64,000 nucleotides of DNA, taken from assembly GCF_003731635.1 (NCBI RefSeq), contig NZ_RCUA01000053.1:62001-126000 (forward strand). Direction: 5' to 3'. The DNA comes from Marisediminitalea oceani (GTDB taxonomy: Bacteria; Pseudomonadota; Gammaproteobacteria; Enterobacterales; Alteromonadaceae). The position numbers and the translations under genes were made by a program. The notes beneath the pieces are model-generated. The model ran no database searches, had not been told where the DNA came from, and saw nothing but the letters and a program-made list of their open reading frames with translations. This document shows positions 56,867 to 64,000 of this stretch, piece after piece (position 1 is the stretch's first letter; every line of letters starts with the position of its first letter).

Positions 56867-57699
56867 GGTGCTTCAAAACTACCTAACTTCACATGAATAC
56901 GGGCAAACGGCCCGGCCTGTACCAGGTTAATACTCTGAGCTTTAACCAGTTCTAAAATGGCCAGAAAGGTTACAACCGCGCCGGCCCGCCCCTCTTCGGC
57001 AGTAAACAGCGCTTCCATCGGGGTGTATTCTTCGGCATTGAGTAACTGCAAAATTTTACTCATACGCTCCCGGGTACTCAGGGCTTCAGGAGCGATGTGG
57101 TGATGCTCAAATGCGGCAGCACGCTGCATGGCGGCTGAAAAGGCCAGTACCAGTTCCTGTAGCGACACGTCCGGCTGAATTATCACCGGCTGGATATCGG
57201 CCGATGGCTCAACGCTGACGCTGAACAAATCGCGTTCCATGCGCGGCTGCAAATCGAGGTCTTCCGCCGCTTGCTTTATGAGCTCATACTCTTGCAAACG
57301 TCTTATTAGTGCCGCTCTCGGGTCTTCCTCATCGTCATCTTCATCACTGCGACTTGGCAGTAGTAATCGAGACTTGATCTCGGCCAGAATGGCAGCCATC
57401 AAAAGGTATTCGGCCGCGAGTTCAAGCTTAAGGGTTTGCATGACCTCGACATATTCCATGTACTGCCGGGTAATTTCCGCCACCGGCATAGTGGTAATAT
57501 CGAATTTCTGCTTACGGATTAGATACAGCAATAAGTCCAGCGGGCCTTCAAAAGACTCCAGGATCACCTCCAGCGCTTCCGGCGGAATATATAAATCCTC
57601 CGGTTTTTCAATCACCGCCTCGCCATTCACAAAGGCCAGTGGCAGCGGTTGCTGTACCGGTATGGCGAGGGTTGAGGCTGGCTCGTCGCTATTGCTCAT
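56863..57699 (-). CDS. scpA: Segregation and condensation protein A (kleisin)
   Basis: Kleisin subunit bridging SMC heads. 278 residues; characteristic FEGPLDLLLYLIRKQKFDI near residue 50, YLLMAAILAEIKSRLLLPS and a C-terminal winged helix (AVVTFLAILELVKAQSINLVQ). It has an acidic insert DEDDDEEDP near residue 118. Overlaps scpB by four bases and follows yciO after 20 bases. Confidence 0.96.
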   Translation of the reverse strand: MSNSDEPASTLAIPVQQPLPLAFVNGEAVIEKPEDLYIPPEALEVILESFEGPLDLLLYLIRKQKFDITTMPVAEITRQYMEYVEVMQTLKLELAAEYLLMAAILAEIKSRLLLPSRSDEDDDEEDPRAALIRRLQEYELIKQAAEDLDLQPRMERDLFSVSVEPSADIQPVIIQPDVSLQELVLAFSAAMQRAAAFEHHHIAPEALSTRERMSKILQLLNAEEYTPMEALFTAEEGRAGAVVTFLAILELVKAQSINLVQAGPFARIHVKLGSFEAP

Positions 57700-57719
57700 A
57701 TCAGATCTGATTCATGCTG

Positions 57720-58340
57720 TTATAAAAACGGCGTCACATCGCCACTGCCTTCACGTACCACCACGGGTTCGCCTTCACTTAAATCAATCACTGTAGTGGG
57801 CTGCTCACCCAGATAGCCGCCATGAATAATCAGGCCTACCTGTTTTTCCAGCTTATCGCGAATTTCATCAGGGTCTGACTCTGCCAGCGATTGCCCGGGC
57901 AGAATTAACGAGGTGGACATAAGTGGTTCATTAAGCTCTTCGAGCAACGCCAGCGCAATAATGTTATCCGGCACCCGGATCCCTATGGTACGGCGCTTTG
58001 GATTCTGTAACCGCTTAGGCACTTCGCGGGTCGCTTTCAATACAAAAGTATAAGGCCCGGGAGTGTTATTTTTAAGCATTCGAAAAGCAACATTATCTAC
58101 CTTGGCATACACCGACAGCTCAGACATATCCCGGCACATCAGTGAAAAATTGTGTTCATTAGCAATCTGCCGGATGCGACAGAGCTGGTCCAATGCACGT
58201 TTGTCGTCCATCTGACAGCCAATGGCATAACCCGAATCAGTGGGATAAACCACCACCTCCCCCTGGCGAATGAGCTCAGCGGCCTGTTTGATCAGGCGTG
58301 ACTGCGGATTATCAGGGTGTACGTAAAAAAACTGACTCAT
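57720..58340 (-). CDS. yciO: YciO/YrdC/Sua5-family protein
   Basis: 206 residues, YrdC-like nucleotide- and dsRNA-binding fold. Segments AAELIRQGEVVVYPTDSGYAIG, NTPGPYTFVLKAT, KRRTIGIRVPDN and LMSTSLILPG match YciO rather than TsaC. TsaC makes threonylcarbamoyl-AMP for tRNA t6A; YciO has weak or uncertain activity. The start overlaps the rnm stop by four bases. Confidence 0.9.
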   Translation of the reverse strand: MSQFFYVHPDNPQSRLIKQAAELIRQGEVVVYPTDSGYAIGCQMDDKRALDQLCRIRQIANEHNFSLMCRDMSELSVYAKVDNVAFRMLKNNTPGPYTFVLKATREVPKRLQNPKRRTIGIRVPDNIIALALLEELNEPLMSTSLILPGQSLAESDPDEIRDKLEKQVGLIIHGGYLGEQPTTVIDLSEGEPVVVREGSGDVTPFL

Positions 58341-59203
58341 ACAGGGTCCTTTAGTGAGGATTGACTCACAGCTAAATTCCAGTCATGCCAAACCGGCGTG
58401 AGTGTGTCTGTCTTTAACTGACAACGCCCCAGCTCAGTCCAACGTCCGGGGAAATGAAAATCAGAGCCGGCCGATGCCAGCAATTGATATTCAGCCACGA
58501 TCGACTGCAACAGGGCTTGCTTCTCGGCACTCATACCGGGAAACACTACTTCTGCCGCATCGCCACCCGCCTCAGCAAACTCTGCGATTAGCCGGCGCAG
58601 CCATTTAGTGGTCATATCATAATGAATGGGATGCGCCAGTACCGCCCGGCCTCCCGCCTGCTGAATGACCTTTACCGCCGCAGCAATATCCGGCCACTCG
58701 GCTTTCACCGTCGCACGCTTTCCTTTACCCAAATATAGTTTAAAGGCTTTTTCTAAGGTCGCGACCTGGAAATTATCCACCAGCACACGGGCAAAGTGCG
58801 CCCGGGTGATCTGGCCTACTCCGGCATAACGGCGCGCTCGTTCCAGCGTGCCTTCAAAACCGCATTTTGCCAGTTTATCGGCAATTTTAGCCGCACGTTC
58901 TTCACGTTTTTGCTGTTGGTCTGCCAAAAACGCCTGTAGTGCCGGGTGCCCGGTATCGATATTTAAACCGACAATATGGATTTCGAAACTGTGCCAGCGC
59001 GTGGAGATTTCAACGCCGTCAATAATCCTCAGTGTCGGGTAATGCTCCTGAGCCGCAGCGTGGGCATCCGCCAGGCCATAAGTACTGTCGTGATCGGTAA
59101 TAGCCAGTACATCAACCTGCATCGTTTGCGCGCGTTGAATAAGTTCGGCTGGTGTTAAGCGGCCATCCGAGAAAGTGGTGTGACTGTGCAAGTCAATTTT
59201 CAT
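58337..59203 (-). CDS. rnm: PHP-domain 5'-3' exoribonuclease (RNase AM, YciV-like)
   Basis: 288 residues of the PHP phosphoesterase family: metal-binding His/Asp in MKIDLHSHTTFSDG, ITDHDSTYG, GVEISTRW, VLAHPIHYD and GSDFHFPG. In E. coli the homologue (YciV, RNase AM) trims the 5' ends of rRNA and degrades short RNAs and pAp. The gene lies between trpE and yciO as in enterobacteria (yciV-yciO next to trp), which supports the call. First gene of the minus-strand operon, divergent from trp. Confidence 0.93.
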   Translation of the reverse strand: MKIDLHSHTTFSDGRLTPAELIQRAQTMQVDVLAITDHDSTYGLADAHAAAQEHYPTLRIIDGVEISTRWHSFEIHIVGLNIDTGHPALQAFLADQQQKREERAAKIADKLAKCGFEGTLERARRYAGVGQITRAHFARVLVDNFQVATLEKAFKLYLGKGKRATVKAEWPDIAAAVKVIQQAGGRAVLAHPIHYDMTTKWLRRLIAEFAEAGGDAAEVVFPGMSAEKQALLQSIVAEYQLLASAGSDFHFPGRWTELGRCQLKTDTLTPVWHDWNLAVSQSSLKDPV

Positions 59204-59324
59204 GTAATTTCAAATTTATGGTTGACACAAATGGGTTTTTGTTTTCTTCTATAGCACAGTATACGGATTGAATGCTTCGATGCCTATCGAAGATATCAAA
59301 TTAAAACAACGAGACAGGAAACTA

Positions 59325-59390
59325 ATGCTTAAACAACCACAACACAGCGCCGTAATGGCAACTATCTGGTGGTGGCACTCCCTTCGATAA
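59325..59390 (+). CDS. trpL: trp operon leader peptide
   Basis: 21-codon frame (MLKQPQHSAVMATIWWWHSLR) with three consecutive Trp codons at residues 15-17. Ribosome stalling at these codons when charged tRNA-Trp is scarce would favour the antiterminator. It is preceded by GAGACAGGAA as ribosome site and followed by the attenuator 34 bases after its stop. It is too short for routine gene calling. Confidence 0.9.
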   Translation: MLKQPQHSAVMATIWWWHSLR

Positions 59391-59458
59391 CGGGCGGTGT
59401 GAGCGTTAGTGCGCAGAACAAACAAAAAAGGCCCGTAATGTTACGGGCCTTTTTTTTA
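59375..59458 (+). terminator. trp attenuator
   Basis: Terminator stem AGGCCCGTAA / TTACGGGCCT (59429-59450) followed by eight T, 30 bases before trpE. Antiterminator: ACGGGC (59390-59395) can pair with GCCCGT (59431-59436). An earlier pause-type pairing GCACT (59375-59379) with AGTGC (59408-59412) brackets the same segment. This is the classical layout of Trp-regulated attenuation. Confidence 0.9.
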
Positions 59459-59479
59459 ATTTTTAACCGGAGAAAAAAG

Positions 59480-61075
59480 ATGAGTTTGGCCGAATTAGGC
59501 ATGGTCCCGGGAAAAGTGGAAACCATCGAGAGAACAGCAACCTACGTCAATGATCCCTTAGCGGCATTTGCCCAGCTATGTGGCGAAAAGCCCCATGCGT
59601 TACTACTCGAATCAGCCGAGATAGACAGTAAGGATAACCTGCAAAGCCTGCTGATGGTGGATGGCGCTCTGCGCTTTGAATGCCGTGGGCAGGAGGTCAC
59701 TATTCAAGCGCTGAGCGCCAACGGTGAAGGACTGTTACCGCTGTTTATGGAAAACTGTCCGGCCGACTTAAAATGTCAGATTGTCAGCGAGACTGAAATT
59801 ACCCTGCAGTGCCATTCCCAAACGGCCAACCTCGACGAAGACAGCCGCTTAAAATCCACCAGCGTGTTCGATGTACTGCGGATGGTAGTTAAGCAAATCA
59901 CGCCGCTGCGTGACCACCAGCATGCTGTATTCTTAGGTGGGGTATTTGCCTATGATTTACTGGCGACCTTCGAAGACCTGCCGGAGGTAGAAGAGGGCGA
60001 TAATGACTGCGCCGACTTTGTGTTCTATCTGGCAGAAACCCTGATCACTTTTGACCATCAAACCCGCCAGGCAAGGTTGCTTGGCAGCGTGTTCAGCGGC
60101 AGTGAAGTGGCCACCAGTTATTTCGCTATTGCTCAGCGCCTTGAGGCACTGTGCGCCGAGTTACAAAGTCTGGCGCCACATGATTTATCGCCGGTTGCCG
60201 TAACAGAGCCCACGTCCTTGCAAGTGGATAAATCGGACGAAGACTACTGCAACGACGTGCTGACCTTAAAGGAACATATTCTGGCCGGCGATATTTTTCA
60301 GGTTGTGCCGTCCCGAACGTTTTCTCTGCCCTGCCCCGCACCACTTACCGCCTACGCCGCTCTGAAAAAACAAAACCCCAGCCCTTATATGTTTTACATG
60401 CAGGATGCTGAGTTTACGATTTTTGGTGCATCGCCGGAGTCAGCCCTTAAATACACAGCCCAAAGCAATGTTGTTGAAATCTATCCGATTGCCGGCACCC
60501 GCCCCCGTGGCAAGCGCGCTAATGGCGAGATAGACCATGATATGGATAGCCGCATTGAGCTTAACCTGCGCGAAGATCAGAAAGAAAAAGCCGAACACCT
60601 GATGCTGGTAGACCTGGCCCGTAATGACGTAGCCAAGGTGTCTGAGCCTGGCACCCGTTATGTGAAAGATTTACTTAAAGTAGACCGCTATTCCCACGTA
60701 ATGCACCTGGTTTCACGCGTGGTCGGCCAGTTACGTCACGATCTGGATGCGCTGCATGCTTATCAGGCCTGCATGAACATGGGCACCCTGGTGGGCGCGC
60801 CCAAAGTGAGTGCGGCTTCGTTAATTCGCAAGGTCGAGCACAAACGTCGCGGCAGCTACGGTGGTGCCGTGGGCTACCTGAATAATGATGGCGATATGGA
60901 TACCTGTATTGTTATCCGCTCAGCGTTTGTTAAAAACGGCCGCGCTTACATACAGGCTGGGGCTGGCGTAGTGTATGATTCCGATCCACAGGCAGAAGCG
61001 GAGGAAACCCGTAGCAAGGCACAGGCCGTCATCAATGCGGTGAAATCCTCAGTCAGCGTTCAGGGAGAAGTGTAA
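59480..61075 (+). CDS. trpE: Anthranilate synthase component I
   Basis: Makes anthranilate from chorismate with ammonia from TrpG. 531 residues from ATG 59480, which has GGAG upstream; the open frame runs back to 59369 through the leader and terminator, which is not coding. The N-terminal LLES motif (ALLLESAEIDSK) is the known feedback-inhibition site for tryptophan. Catalytic core: PSPYMFYMQDAEFTIFGASPES, IAGTRPRGKRANGEID and AGAGVVYDSDP. The stop overlaps the trpG start. Confidence 0.97.
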   Translation: MSLAELGMVPGKVETIERTATYVNDPLAAFAQLCGEKPHALLLESAEIDSKDNLQSLLMVDGALRFECRGQEVTIQALSANGEGLLPLFMENCPADLKCQIVSETEITLQCHSQTANLDEDSRLKSTSVFDVLRMVVKQITPLRDHQHAVFLGGVFAYDLLATFEDLPEVEEGDNDCADFVFYLAETLITFDHQTRQARLLGSVFSGSEVATSYFAIAQRLEALCAELQSLAPHDLSPVAVTEPTSLQVDKSDEDYCNDVLTLKEHILAGDIFQVVPSRTFSLPCPAPLTAYAALKKQNPSPYMFYMQDAEFTIFGASPESALKYTAQSNVVEIYPIAGTRPRGKRANGEIDHDMDSRIELNLREDQKEKAEHLMLVDLARNDVAKVSEPGTRYVKDLLKVDRYSHVMHLVSRVVGQLRHDLDALHAYQACMNMGTLVGAPKVSAASLIRKVEHKRRGSYGGAVGYLNNDGDMDTCIVIRSAFVKNGRAYIQAGAGVVYDSDPQAEAEETRSKAQAVINAVKSSVSVQGEV

Positions 61076-61677
61076 TGAGCCAGCCTATCACCGTTTTTCT
61101 GTTAGATAACGTCGACTCTTTTACCTACAACCTGGTAGATGAACTACGTACCATGGAATTGAATATTGTGGTGTACCGCAATAATGTTGACGCCAGAATG
61201 CTATTCGAAAAAATGCAATTACAGGCTGAAAGCGGGCCGGTTTTATTGCTATTATCCCCGGGGCCTGGTGCACCGCATGAAGCCGGTTGTATGCCAGAGT
61301 TGTTAAGCATGGTCCAGGGCCATTTTCCGGTACTCGGGATTTGTCTTGGGCATCAGGCCATAGTCGCCCATTATGGCGGCACCGTTGGCCGCGCTGAAGA
61401 TGTTATGCACGGTAAGTCATCGGCCATTACCCATACCGGAGAGGCCATGTTTGCGGGTATGCCGCAGCCGCTTCATGTCGCCCGCTACCACTCGCTGATG
61501 GCGCTTGAGCTGCCTGATGGCTTAACTCCACTGGCCAAAGTCGGTACTACGGTTATGGCGGTCTATCAGTCCGACGATAAAATGCTTGGATTCCAGTTTC
61601 ATCCGGAGTCCATTCTAACGGCAGAGGGCAGTCGCCTGCTGCTGCAAAGCATTCATTACCTGACCAAAGAGGATTAA
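61075..61677 (+). CDS. trpG: Anthranilate synthase component II (glutamine amidotransferase)
   Basis: 200-residue class I amidotransferase that supplies ammonia to TrpE. Oxyanion motif LSPGPGAPHEAGCMPE, catalytic Cys in FPVLGICLGHQAI, His/Glu in GFQFHPESILT. It is separate from trpD, unlike the trpGD fusion of E. coli. A PabA-like role is also possible, but the operon position makes TrpG primary. Confidence 0.95.
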   Translation: MSQPITVFLLDNVDSFTYNLVDELRTMELNIVVYRNNVDARMLFEKMQLQAESGPVLLLLSPGPGAPHEAGCMPELLSMVQGHFPVLGICLGHQAIVAHYGGTVGRAEDVMHGKSSAITHTGEAMFAGMPQPLHVARYHSLMALELPDGLTPLAKVGTTVMAVYQSDDKMLGFQFHPESILTAEGSRLLLQSIHYLTKED

Positions 61678-61680
61678 CTC

Positions 61681-62709
61681 ATGGCTGACTACAGCAAGGT
61701 AATTGAAAAACTCTTCGACGGTCAAAACCTGACCCAGGCCGAGTCATTTTCGGTGTTTAATCAGGTGATGCACGGTGAGCTTTCAGAAGTAAAGCTCGCC
61801 ACCTTACTGACCGCACTTAAGATTAACGGCGAGTCCCCCAATGAAATTGCCGGGGCAGCCAGTGCCATGGTGTCTAATGCACGCCCTTTTCCAACCCCGG
61901 ATTACGAATTTGGTGATATCGTTGGTACCGGTGGTGACGGCCATCACACTATCAATATTTCCAGCGCCGCGGCGCTGGTAGCCGCCAGTTGTGGTGTTAA
62001 GGTCGCCAAACACGGTAACCGCAGCGTATCGAGCAAGTCCGGCTCGGCTGACTTCTTCCGTGAATGCGGCATCAAGCTTGATATTACTCCCGAAGTGGCA
62101 CGCAAGTGCCTGGATGAGGTGAATTTCTGCTTCCTGTTTGCGCCGGTTTATCACGCCGGTATGCGCTTTGCGGCGCCGGTGCGTGCTGAGATGAAAACCC
62201 GCACATTGTTTAACATTCTGGGGCCGCTGGCCAACCCGGCCGGGCCGACGTTTGGCGTATATGGCGTATATACCCCGGAGCTACTGGATACCTACGCGCA
62301 AACCCTGACACTGATGGGACAACGCAAAGCGTTAATTGTCCACGGTGACGGACTGGATGAGCTATCATTACACGGCCCCACTCAGGTAGTAGAAATTGAT
62401 CATGGCAGCACGACCCACTATACGGTTACCGCTGCCGACTTTGGCCTGAGCCATGCGCCTATCAGCGCTATTGCCGGCGGTGAGCCGGTTGAAAACCGCC
62501 AGCTGATTGAAGCCGCGTTACGCGGTGAAGGCGAGCAGGCACACCGTGAAGCTATTGCAATGAATGCCGGCGCACTGTTAAAAATCAGCGGACACGCCAA
62601 TACCTTTAAAGATGGCGCAGAGCAGGCACTCAATGCTATGGCGACCGCCGCACCCATCAATTTAATCAGACAAGTCGCTGAACACAGCCAACTGGAAGAA
62701 AATGCATGA
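61681..62709 (+). CDS. trpD: Anthranilate phosphoribosyltransferase
   Basis: Adds phosphoribose from PRPP to anthranilate. 342 residues; PRPP-binding VGTGGDGHHTINISSAAALVAAS, KHGNRSVSSKSGSADFF, and the PVRAEMKTRTLFNILGPLANP segment. Starts 3 bases after trpG and its stop overlaps the trpCF start (ATGA). Confidence 0.96.
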   Translation: MADYSKVIEKLFDGQNLTQAESFSVFNQVMHGELSEVKLATLLTALKINGESPNEIAGAASAMVSNARPFPTPDYEFGDIVGTGGDGHHTINISSAAALVAASCGVKVAKHGNRSVSSKSGSADFFRECGIKLDITPEVARKCLDEVNFCFLFAPVYHAGMRFAAPVRAEMKTRTLFNILGPLANPAGPTFGVYGVYTPELLDTYAQTLTLMGQRKALIVHGDGLDELSLHGPTQVVEIDHGSTTHYTVTAADFGLSHAPISAIAGGEPVENRQLIEAALRGEGEQAHREAIAMNAGALLKISGHANTFKDGAEQALNAMATAAPINLIRQVAEHSQLEENA

Positions 62710-64000
62710 GCAACGTCCTCGAGAAAATAGTTGAAGACAAACGTGTCGAAATTGAAGCACGCATGGCCGAGACGCCTCTTGAGCAAATAAAGCAGGGGTT
62801 AACGCCATCAACCAAAAGCCTGTTTGATGCCCTGAATGCCCCGAATGCCGGCTATATTTTAGAGTGTAAAAAAGCCTCCCCTTCAAAAGGGTTGATCCGT
62901 GAAAAGTTCGATCTGGATGAAATCCTCGCGGCTTATACCCCCTTTGCGGCAGGCATTTCGGTACTGACAGACGAGAAATACTTTCAGGGCAAGTTTGAAT
63001 ACTTAGCCTATGTGACCGAACGCGTGAGTCAGCCAGTACTCAACAAAGATTTCTTTGTTTGTGAGTATCAGGTGTACCTGGCCCGTTATTACAATGCCGA
63101 TGCCATATTATTAATGCTGTCGGTTCTTGATGATGAAACCTACCAACAGCTTGCAGACGTGGCTGATTCACTGGGTCTGGATATCCTGACCGAGGTCAGC
63201 AATGAAGAAGAGATGCATCGTGCGATTGCGTTAAAAGCCAAAATTATTGGTATTAACAACCGCGACCTACGCGACCTGTCTACTGATTTGGCGACCACTG
63301 AAAAGCTGGTCCCGATGCTAAAAGATGCAACCCATGAACATGTGGTGATCAGCGAATCCGGCATTTATACCCATCAGGACGTGCTGCGACTGGCGCCGCT
63401 GTGTCAGGGCTTCCTGGTAGGCAGCGCCTTAATGGCACAGCAGGACCTGCCACAGGCCGTCAAACAACTGGTTTACGGTACGGTCAAAGTCTGCGGCATG
63501 ACCCAACCGGAACAGGTACGTCATGCCTTTGAAAGTGGTGCCAGTTATTGCGGATTAATTTTTGCTGCTCATTCCAAACGCTGCGTGTCGCCTGATCAGG
63601 CACGTGATATCGTCGCTGCCACTCCTGGCAACTATGTTGGTGTGTTTGTCAATCAGCCCCTTGAGATGGTACTTGAAATCGCTAATGAGCTGGGCCTCAA
63701 AGCCGTGCAGCTGCATGGTGATGAAGACACCATGTACCGTCAGCATTTACGGGCAAACCTGCCCGAGGGCTGCGAAATCTGGCAGGCCATAGGCGTTGCC
63801 GGTGAGTTACCTTACCTGACTCATGCGTTGCTGGATGACGAAACACTGGATAAGGTGCTGCTGGACTGTCAGGTTGGCAAACAAACCGGTGGTACCGGCC
63901 AGCAATTTGACTGGTCAGTGATCCACAATGAGCTTGATCTCGAAAAACTCGTTATAGCAGGTGGTATCAATCCACAGAATATTGCTGCGGCACAGGCAAC
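62706..64000 (+). CDS. trpCF: Indole-3-glycerol phosphate synthase / phosphoribosylanthranilate isomerase fusion (3' end missing)
   Basis: Bifunctional enzyme for two consecutive steps of tryptophan synthesis. The open frame starts in the trpD stop and runs off the window end (431 codons seen). First half, TrpC: ILECKKASPSKGLIRE, NKDFFVCEYQV, TEVSNEEEM, IGINNRDLRDL and ISESGIYT. Second half, TrpF: from TVKVCGMTQPEQVRHAF, through VGVFVNQP, AVQLHGDED to VIAGGINPQN near the end. Fusion of C and F is the usual arrangement in enterobacteria and Vibrio/Alteromonas. Only a short C-terminal part is missing. Confidence 0.95.
   Translation, partial: MSNVLEKIVEDKRVEIEARMAETPLEQIKQGLTPSTKSLFDALNAPNAGYILECKKASPSKGLIREKFDLDEILAAYTPFAAGISVLTDEKYFQGKFEYLAYVTERVSQPVLNKDFFVCEYQVYLARYYNADAILLMLSVLDDETYQQLADVADSLGLDILTEVSNEEEMHRAIALKAKIIGINNRDLRDLSTDLATTEKLVPMLKDATHEHVVISESGIYTHQDVLRLAPLCQGFLVGSALMAQQDLPQAVKQLVYGTVKVCGMTQPEQVRHAFESGASYCGLIFAAHSKRCVSPDQARDIVAATPGNYVGVFVNQPLEMVLEIANELGLKAVQLHGDEDTMYRQHLRANLPEGCEIWQAIGVAGELPYLTHALLDDETLDKVLLDCQVGKQTGGTGQQFDWSVIHNELDLEKLVIAGGINPQNIAAAQA

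Noticed and set aside
59222..59255. trp promoter with TTGACA and TATAGC
   Set aside because: The two hexamers are 22 bases apart, too far for a normal sigma-70 promoter, so no promoter feature is called.
59369..59479. GTG-started N-terminal extension of trpE
   Set aside because: It overlaps trpL and runs through the terminator hairpin; the ATG at 59480 has its own ribosome site and gives a normal TrpE N-terminus.

Overview
The window reads as chromosome of a marine-type gammaproteobacterium, most likely an Alteromonadales member (Alteromonas/Aestuariibacter-like). Evidence is the mixture of an Oad sodium pump, a CrbS/CrbR-type acetate-switch pair, TonB-dependent uptake, a TrpC-TrpF fusion, a Trp-codon trp attenuator and a grpE-dnaK-dnaJ cluster with sigma-32-like promoters. 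The genus is inference. I see no rRNA, tRNA, CRISPR array, prophage or insertion sequence.

Layout. 1-2430: end of the Sap peptide ABC transporter operon (sapC partial, sapD, sapF). 2435-5644: oadGAB sodium-pumping oxaloacetate decarboxylase (minus strand). 6038-7616: GNAT, Nudix and greA. 7746-12315: carAB behind a good promoter and a structured leader ending in an intrinsic terminator. 12418-14124: dapB and a cytochrome b561. 14347-17809: a PEP-CTERM-like exported protein and a membrane-bound winged-helix/TPR regulator. 18054-24050: a DUF3392-like membrane protein, prpE, an EAL phosphodiesterase with a degenerate GGDEF domain, and a cytochrome c'. 24078-28181: grpE-dnaK-dnaJ.

28353-44569 is the accessory, catabolic part. 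A CrbS-like hybrid kinase (sodium-solute symporter fused to PAS, kinase and receiver domains) and a CrbR-like response regulator flank a lignin-monomer module: vanR, three VanR-type operators (ATTGGATCCAAT-like), vanAB, an AraC regulator and ligAB. Vanillate would be demethylated to protocatechuate and opened by 4,5-cleavage; the downstream enzymes are not here. Next to it is what looks like a polyhydroxybutyrate-use locus: a TonB receptor, a tandem dyad repeat in the divergent promoter region, a GntP-family (3-hydroxybutyrate-type) permease, an exported MetX-fold hydrolase, an exported circularly-permuted-type PHB depolymerase and a 3-hydroxybutyrate dehydrogenase.

44621-64000 returns to mostly core genes: nadK, a decayed OprB-like porin, a cold-shock protein, a 1291-residue multi-PAS coiled-coil protein, recN behind LexA boxes, bamE, a beta-solenoid-like lipoprotein, a glutathione peroxidase, the rnm-yciO-scpA-scpB-rluB operon and the divergent trpL-trpEGD(CF) operon, cut by the window end. 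The strongest candidates for something undescribed are the carAB leader RNA, the 25-bp dyad repeat upstream of the PHB locus, and the PHB locus with its exported MetX-like hydrolase.
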